Below are positions 59,854 through 64,000 of a DNA stretch of 64,000 nt, one piece after another. The first letter of the stretch is position 1. The number at the start of each line of letters is the position of its first letter. This DNA comes from Lachnospiraceae bacterium (GTDB lineage Bacteria; Bacillota; Clostridia; Lachnospirales; Lachnospiraceae). The stretch is taken from assembly GCA_017556805.1 (NCBI GenBank), contig JAFYMC010000022.1, positions 1 through 64,000 on the forward strand. Reading direction: 5' to 3'. The notes under the pieces are model-generated. The model saw only the letters and a list, made by a program, of their open reading frames with translations, did not search any database and was not told where the DNA came from. A program made the position numbers and the translations under genes.

Positions 59854-61080
59854 TTACAGTTCCACTCCGTTTAACTTTAACAATTCTCTGGCACTTTCCA
59901 CAGAATCCACACCGGTTGCATTCTTAATCGGTGCGAACTCCTTCTCACGTACCACCTCAAATACAAGGCAACTGTCTAACATATGAATCATATCCAATAC
60001 CAGGCTCTCGTACTTATAACCGTTTACTGCCTCCGGCTTTACGGTTTCTCCAGCCTCGTTCATATACGGAATCTTCTTTTCCACGATATGAAGCGGCATC
60101 TCCTTGCTGACGATTTCCTCCAAATCCTTTACACGAAACAAATAATTTAAAATGACACCGTAGTTATAGGCCGGTTCTCCGGTAGCATCCTTCGCCTCCA
60201 TCATTTCGGTGGTCAGCTCATAATATTCCACGATGGACGGTCTGCCGTCCTCCAAGCACATAACGCCTACCTTCTCATCCGGTGCTGCTTTCTTGATTAC
60301 CTTTGCACCTACGGCACAGTTATTCAGTGCAGTAGCACCTACAAAGCACGGATCCGCGATACGCTGCAATACGTTATCCACCGCAAAAATATTCAGCCAC
60401 TCAATGCCGGCCTTATGTACAATATCCAGCACCCCGGCACGTTTCATGGAAGAGAACCATCCGCCGTTTCCGTTCGGAGATGCTGACATCAGACCTTTTT
60501 CCTCCATATATACCTTTCCGGTATAATCGGAAGCCGGTGCCATATCCTGCATAAAGAAGGTTACATACTCTTCCTTATACCCGAAGAAGTTCATCTCCTT
60601 TAAGAAAGAAACCGTCTTCTCATGATTTTTTTCACTGGTCATGACAAACAAATGAATATAGCTGCCTGCCTGCTCCACCACATCCAGCAAATTGCGAATC
60701 AGACGTTCGAAAATGTATACCTCCTTCGTCAGACCGATATTGTACATTCCCTTCGGATTGTCGGAGCCGAGACGGGTTCCCATACCGCCGGCCAACAAAA
60801 CGGCACCCACTTTACCGGCCCGAATCATCTCCAGACCCTTCTCGGTATATTCTCCCTTTCGCTCTTCAATCTCGGAAAGCTTCATGGCAGGAATCGGTGT
60901 AATCACACCTCTTACCTGTTCCTTATCGGCCTGTGCGGCCTGAGCAAGTACGGAAAAATCCGTCTGCTCAATCTGTGCCAAAAGTGCGTTCTTGCCTGCT
61001 TCGGACAATTCCTCGAAATACTGCAAAACATGCTCCTGACCGTATTCGCTTACCTTCTTTAATGCCTCACTATAATTCAT
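59854..61080 (-). CDS. UDP-sugar pyrophosphorylase of the UDPGP/UAP1 type
   Basis: 408 residues from ATG 61080 (MNYSEALKK); AGGAGG is 9 nt upstream, while the ATG at 61089 directly abuts it. The nucleotide-binding motif LLAGGMGTRLGSDNPKGMYNIGL and FAVDNVLQRIADPCFVG identify the eukaryote-type UDPGP superfamily, which makes UDP-GlcNAc, UDP-GalNAc or UDP-glucose from UTP and the sugar 1-phosphate. It differs from bacterial GlmU and GalU. The start overlaps the LicD gene by 11 bp. It probably supplies a nucleotide sugar for the wall polymer assembled by this operon. Confidence 0.9.
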   Translation of the reverse strand: MNYSEALKKVSEYGQEHVLQYFEELSEAGKNALLAQIEQTDFSVLAQAAQADKEQVRGVITPIPAMKLSEIEERKGEYTEKGLEMIRAGKVGAVLLAGGMGTRLGSDNPKGMYNIGLTKEVYIFERLIRNLLDVVEQAGSYIHLFVMTSEKNHEKTVSFLKEMNFFGYKEEYVTFFMQDMAPASDYTGKVYMEEKGLMSASPNGNGGWFSSMKRAGVLDIVHKAGIEWLNIFAVDNVLQRIADPCFVGATALNNCAVGAKVIKKAAPDEKVGVMCLEDGRPSIVEYYELTTEMMEAKDATGEPAYNYGVILNYLFRVKDLEEIVSKEMPLHIVEKKIPYMNEAGETVKPEAVNGYKYESLVLDMIHMLDSCLVFEVVREKEFAPIKNATGVDSVESARELLKLNGVEL

Positions 61081-62008
61081 TTGTTTCATCCTCCTGATTT
61101 TCTTTCTCTATCTCATGATACGACCGTTCCAGTTCGATTACCGTTGCCGGATGTCCTCCCCGGGCATCATTCGCCGGCGGTATCATATAATCCGAACCGT
61201 ATAACGCCGTAAGATATGCTGCATTGTCCACCGGGCCGAAAAAGCGATATCCTTCGAACTCGTACTCGCTGCTTCTTCCTTCCGGCGATGCCTCTATTTT
61301 CTCTCCCCGCCTAAAATCAAAGGCAAGGTACTTTCTCTGGCGGATTTCTCCGTCAAATACGCTCCTTGGTACGGACTCTCTCCTCCCCCAATGCCCAAGA
61401 TAATTGGAATACCGGGCGTCTCCCCACTGAGGAAGCTTCTCTTTACGTTCTCCGTAGTTCCTTACCAATGTATCCAGATTGCGCACCAATACATCGCTTT
61501 CGGTATATCCGGTAATTCTCTTCATCACAAAACGCTTGACCGGATTTCTTACCGCACCTTTTTCCGCAATATGTGCATACAAAAGCTTCTTTTTAAACTT
61601 TACACGCAATTCCTTCCATATGCGAAGCGGCAAAACATTCGCATCCCCATCCAACGGAAAAATGTCAATATAGACACCTCCCACGTATCCGGTCCCGCTT
61701 CTGCGGGTTTCCACATAGGTGGTGCGCTCATCCTCCAACCGGATAAACGCATAAGGCACTCCCGCTTCCTTGGAGAAATGCCGTAGCTTATAGCCCTCCG
61801 GGAAAGCCTCTTCCGGCAACCGCAGGAGTTGTTCGTATTCCTTCCGCGGCAATCCGAAATCCGCATCATCATCCCACGGGATGAATCCCTTATGCCGGAC
61901 CGCCCCCAACATCGTTCCGCCTAACATATAATAGCGCAAATGATGCTCCCGGCAGACCGAATCAAAGGCTTTCATAATTTCTAAAATCTTTTCCTGTAAT
62001 TCCGTCAT
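61070..62008 (-). CDS. LicD-family phosphotransferase
   Basis: 312 residues, start chosen at ATG 62008 (MTELQEKILEIMKAFD) with AAAGGA upstream; a longer frame to 62089 overlaps the previous gene. The LicD signature YMLGGTMLGAVRHKGFIPWDDDADFGLPRKEYEQLL carries the nucleotidyltransferase-fold metal ligands (DDDAD). LicD enzymes move phosphocholine, or in other members glycerol or ribitol phosphate, onto surface sugars. It is related to the LicD half of the fused protein encoded upstream. Confidence 0.92.
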   Translation of the reverse strand: MTELQEKILEIMKAFDSVCREHHLRYYMLGGTMLGAVRHKGFIPWDDDADFGLPRKEYEQLLRLPEEAFPEGYKLRHFSKEAGVPYAFIRLEDERTTYVETRRSGTGYVGGVYIDIFPLDGDANVLPLRIWKELRVKFKKKLLYAHIAEKGAVRNPVKRFVMKRITGYTESDVLVRNLDTLVRNYGERKEKLPQWGDARYSNYLGHWGRRESVPRSVFDGEIRQRKYLAFDFRRGEKIEASPEGRSSEYEFEGYRFFGPVDNAAYLTALYGSDYMIPPANDARGGHPATVIELERSYHEIEKENQEDETNEL

Positions 62009-62052
62009 GGAACCGTTCCTTTCTATCTTCTCCGGCACACCACCGGACATCA

Positions 62053-63954
62053 TCACCTTGATTCCTCCGGCGTCATATGCTTCATGCAAGGCTTGTAATG
62101 CGCCTTACGTTCTTCCACAGGAGGAAGCTTATGATAGTCCCCAAACATATGGGTTAGATACTCCTCGCAGTGCTTCGGCCCTTTAAGAAGCATCCCCTCA
62201 AACTCCCATAACGTATATTCGTCGTAAGTATCTCCGAAATAACTTCTCGGTACAATTTCCTTTAACTTATAGGCTCCGGTTAACGTTCCCGCATAGTCCG
62301 CATGTTCCGCGTCCTGCCTTTGAAACAGCCGGTCCATTCTCTGATATACCTTGCGTACATCAATCCACTTATACAACCGCAATGCTCTCACTACCCGTAA
62401 TACCGTCTGCTCCCATTTGGAACGGCTGGTACGGATGCCGGTATGCACATTGGCAGTGCCGCAAAGGAACCGAAGACCCATTGCCTTTGCATAATATATC
62501 TTTCGGGCAAGTTCATCATCCGGTGTACCGTCAAGAGGAAGGATATCGATTAAGTATCCCTTCCGTGTCGTGGTATCCTCAAGCAGCTGTTCTTCAATCA
62601 CTACCTTTGTGGAGCAAACCTTGGCAAAATAACTCTTGAACTCCCGGTCCGTCTGCCAGCTTTCAATCCGGTAATCCTCCCCCAGGCTCTTCTGCGCTTC
62701 TCCGGACATTACCAATTCGATAAGACGGTCATAGTCCGTTCTAGGCATAGCCACATCCACGTCATCATCCCACGGAATAAAGCCCTTATGACGGACCGCA
62801 CCGAGCAAAGTCCCCCCGATGGCATAATACCGAAGTCCGTAAGTATTACAAAGCTTCACAAAGGCCTTTAATGCACCGAGTTCAATCTCATGAAGTTCCC
62901 CCAGTATATCCTCGTAGCTTCCTTCCGATAATTGTTCTTCTATTTCTGTTTGAACAGAACATTCCGTCTTTTCCGTTTTTTGAGAAAGTTTCTTCTTTTC
63001 CCAATATGCCGGCTGAAGGGTACATCCCAAAATCACCTTTTCCGGCAAGCTCTTATAATGTTTCCCAAGGAAAAATCCCACATAACGTGCCGCAGACTCC
63101 ATCAAAAATACAAACAATTCACCGTACCGGCGCTGGGCGATACAGTACTCTGCAGCACTCTTTACAAAGCGAATCCCCTCCTTTTCGGAACTGACCCGAC
63201 CGAACACCGATCGATAGTCCCTCTGGGATACCGCCATATCAAAACTACGCTTAAACTGGGCAGTGAGACCGTAATTGTGGGTGTGGTATACTCTCGCCTT
63301 CGCACAATAGCATATGGCATCTCCTGCCTCGATTAAGGCCGCACCGTAAATCATATCTTCATTAAAAATTGTGTCGGTGACAAAGCCTCCCAGTTCATCA
63401 TACCGGTTTCTGCGATACATGGCACAGGCATTGGAAATCATATAGGTCTTGATTCCGAGTCGTTCTTTGTCCGCCTTCGTCTTCCTACATGACTCCGCCG
63501 GATAATTATGCAGACGCAAAAAGCTCTCGGTAAAATCCGCATGCTCCGCTGCCAACTGTCTGGCATACGCCGCACCTACCTCATCATCCTTAAAACAATG
63601 CATCAGTTTCTCAATCAAAAACACATCCGCCGGCACCGCATCCTGGGTCATGCAAAGGAAAAAGTCCGCATCGGAGTACTTTTCCACCGCCAGATTTCTG
63701 GTGCCGCCGTGATCGTAGTCCTTCTTCTCCACACGAACAAGCTTAATCTCTACGGAAGGTAACACCTTATTATCGTTTTTCGCAGCAACCTTTGCCACAC
63801 GGGTACGCAAGTCCTCCACCGTGTGCCCCTCCGCTTCCGTATTCATCAATATAATCTTTGCCGGTCGCACCGTTTGTTGCAATAACATCGTAAGCAAACG
63901 TTCCAGCTTTTTATCGGCCTTATATACCGGAATAATCACATCAGGTCGTCTCAT
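62053..63954 (-). CDS. Fusion of GT2 glycosyltransferase and LicD phosphotransferase
   Basis: 633 residues from ATG 63954; AGGAG lies 6 nt upstream. Residues 1-285 are a family 2 glycosyltransferase of the rhamnosyltransferase type (PDVIIPVYKADKKLERLLTMLLQQTVRPAKIILMNTEAEG, DYDHGGTRNLAVEKYSDADFFLCMTQDAVPAD, FNEDMIYGAALIEAG). A linker (about 320-345) follows. The C-terminal half is LicD (YYAIGGTLLGAVRHKGFIPWDDDVDVAMPRTDYDRLI). One protein would thus add a sugar and decorate it with a phospho-group. A -10-like TATGAT at 63985-63980 suggests the operon starts here; its -35 is beyond the window. Confidence 0.92.
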   Translation of the reverse strand: MRRPDVIIPVYKADKKLERLLTMLLQQTVRPAKIILMNTEAEGHTVEDLRTRVAKVAAKNDNKVLPSVEIKLVRVEKKDYDHGGTRNLAVEKYSDADFFLCMTQDAVPADVFLIEKLMHCFKDDEVGAAYARQLAAEHADFTESFLRLHNYPAESCRKTKADKERLGIKTYMISNACAMYRRNRYDELGGFVTDTIFNEDMIYGAALIEAGDAICYCAKARVYHTHNYGLTAQFKRSFDMAVSQRDYRSVFGRVSSEKEGIRFVKSAAEYCIAQRRYGELFVFLMESAARYVGFFLGKHYKSLPEKVILGCTLQPAYWEKKKLSQKTEKTECSVQTEIEEQLSEGSYEDILGELHEIELGALKAFVKLCNTYGLRYYAIGGTLLGAVRHKGFIPWDDDVDVAMPRTDYDRLIELVMSGEAQKSLGEDYRIESWQTDREFKSYFAKVCSTKVVIEEQLLEDTTTRKGYLIDILPLDGTPDDELARKIYYAKAMGLRFLCGTANVHTGIRTSRSKWEQTVLRVVRALRLYKWIDVRKVYQRMDRLFQRQDAEHADYAGTLTGAYKLKEIVPRSYFGDTYDEYTLWEFEGMLLKGPKHCEEYLTHMFGDYHKLPPVEERKAHYKPCMKHMTPEESR

Positions 63955-64000
63955 AGGCACCTCCTATTTACTCTATTCTATCATACCGCACTCTGTACGG

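Overview
This window reads as a chromosomal piece of a Gram-positive anaerobe of the Clostridia, most likely a Lachnospiraceae member. That is an inference from the family mix: three T-box controlled aminoacyl-tRNA synthetase loci (Phe, Thr, Tyr), strong AGGAGG ribosome-binding sites, lipoproteins, PocR and GGDEF/EAL proteins, LicD-type wall-polymer enzymes and a holin-like type I toxin. About 45 genes are supported. Most lie on the minus strand, so most operons read right to left. I saw no tRNA, rRNA, CRISPR array, insertion sequence or prophage.

Left region (1-10210): a signalling locus. A 7-TM LytS-type sensor kinase, its response regulator, a Cache-HAMP-GGDEF diguanylate cyclase and a lipoprotein with a C-terminal HExxH motif form one operon ending at a terminator near 3900. 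Next to it lies a second unit: a stand-alone receiver domain whose phospho-acceptor Asp is replaced by Glu, followed by a secreted surface protein of more than 1,100 residues with a PTTTPEPEE-repeat stalk, cut by the window edge. Both units start from promoters carrying the same 19-bp direct repeat at almost the same distance from the -10 box. This points to one regulator controlling both.

10261-19600: pheST behind a Phe T-box; a 128-bp inverted-repeat-flanked element placed between T-box and pheS (a second copy sits in the same place in the thrS leader); a type I toxin-antitoxin locus; a CorC/CNNM transporter; a nucleotidyltransferase; rarA; and a RelB/YafQ toxin-antitoxin pair.

19690-33900: an XRE-receiver fusion regulator with a palindrome at its own promoter, a HAD phosphatase, an APH-fold kinase, a zinc-dependent phospholipase C-like protein, a BlaI/BlaR1-type pair with tandem operators, a PurF paralogue lacking the glutaminase cysteine, a split Zn/Cd export module (ArsR, free HMA protein, P-type ATPase), a subtilase and a threonine aldolase.

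34000-47900: GH27 alpha-galactosidase with a convergent AraC regulator, two Nudix hydrolases, thrS and tyrS with T-boxes, an orphan solute-binding lipoprotein, tandem zinc-ribbon membrane proteins of unknown function, and a PocR pseudo-kinase coupled to an EAL phosphodiesterase.

47900-64000: an HtrA-like protease with a collagen-like segment, a hybrid histidine kinase, a GH13 enzyme, a GNAT acetyltransferase, two tandem cytosolic sugar-binding-domain/GGDEF proteins, and a wall-glycan operon (GT2-LicD fusion, LicD, UDP-sugar pyrophosphorylase, flavin reductase). Cyclic di-GMP is the recurring theme: three likely active cyclases and one likely active phosphodiesterase in about 55 kb.
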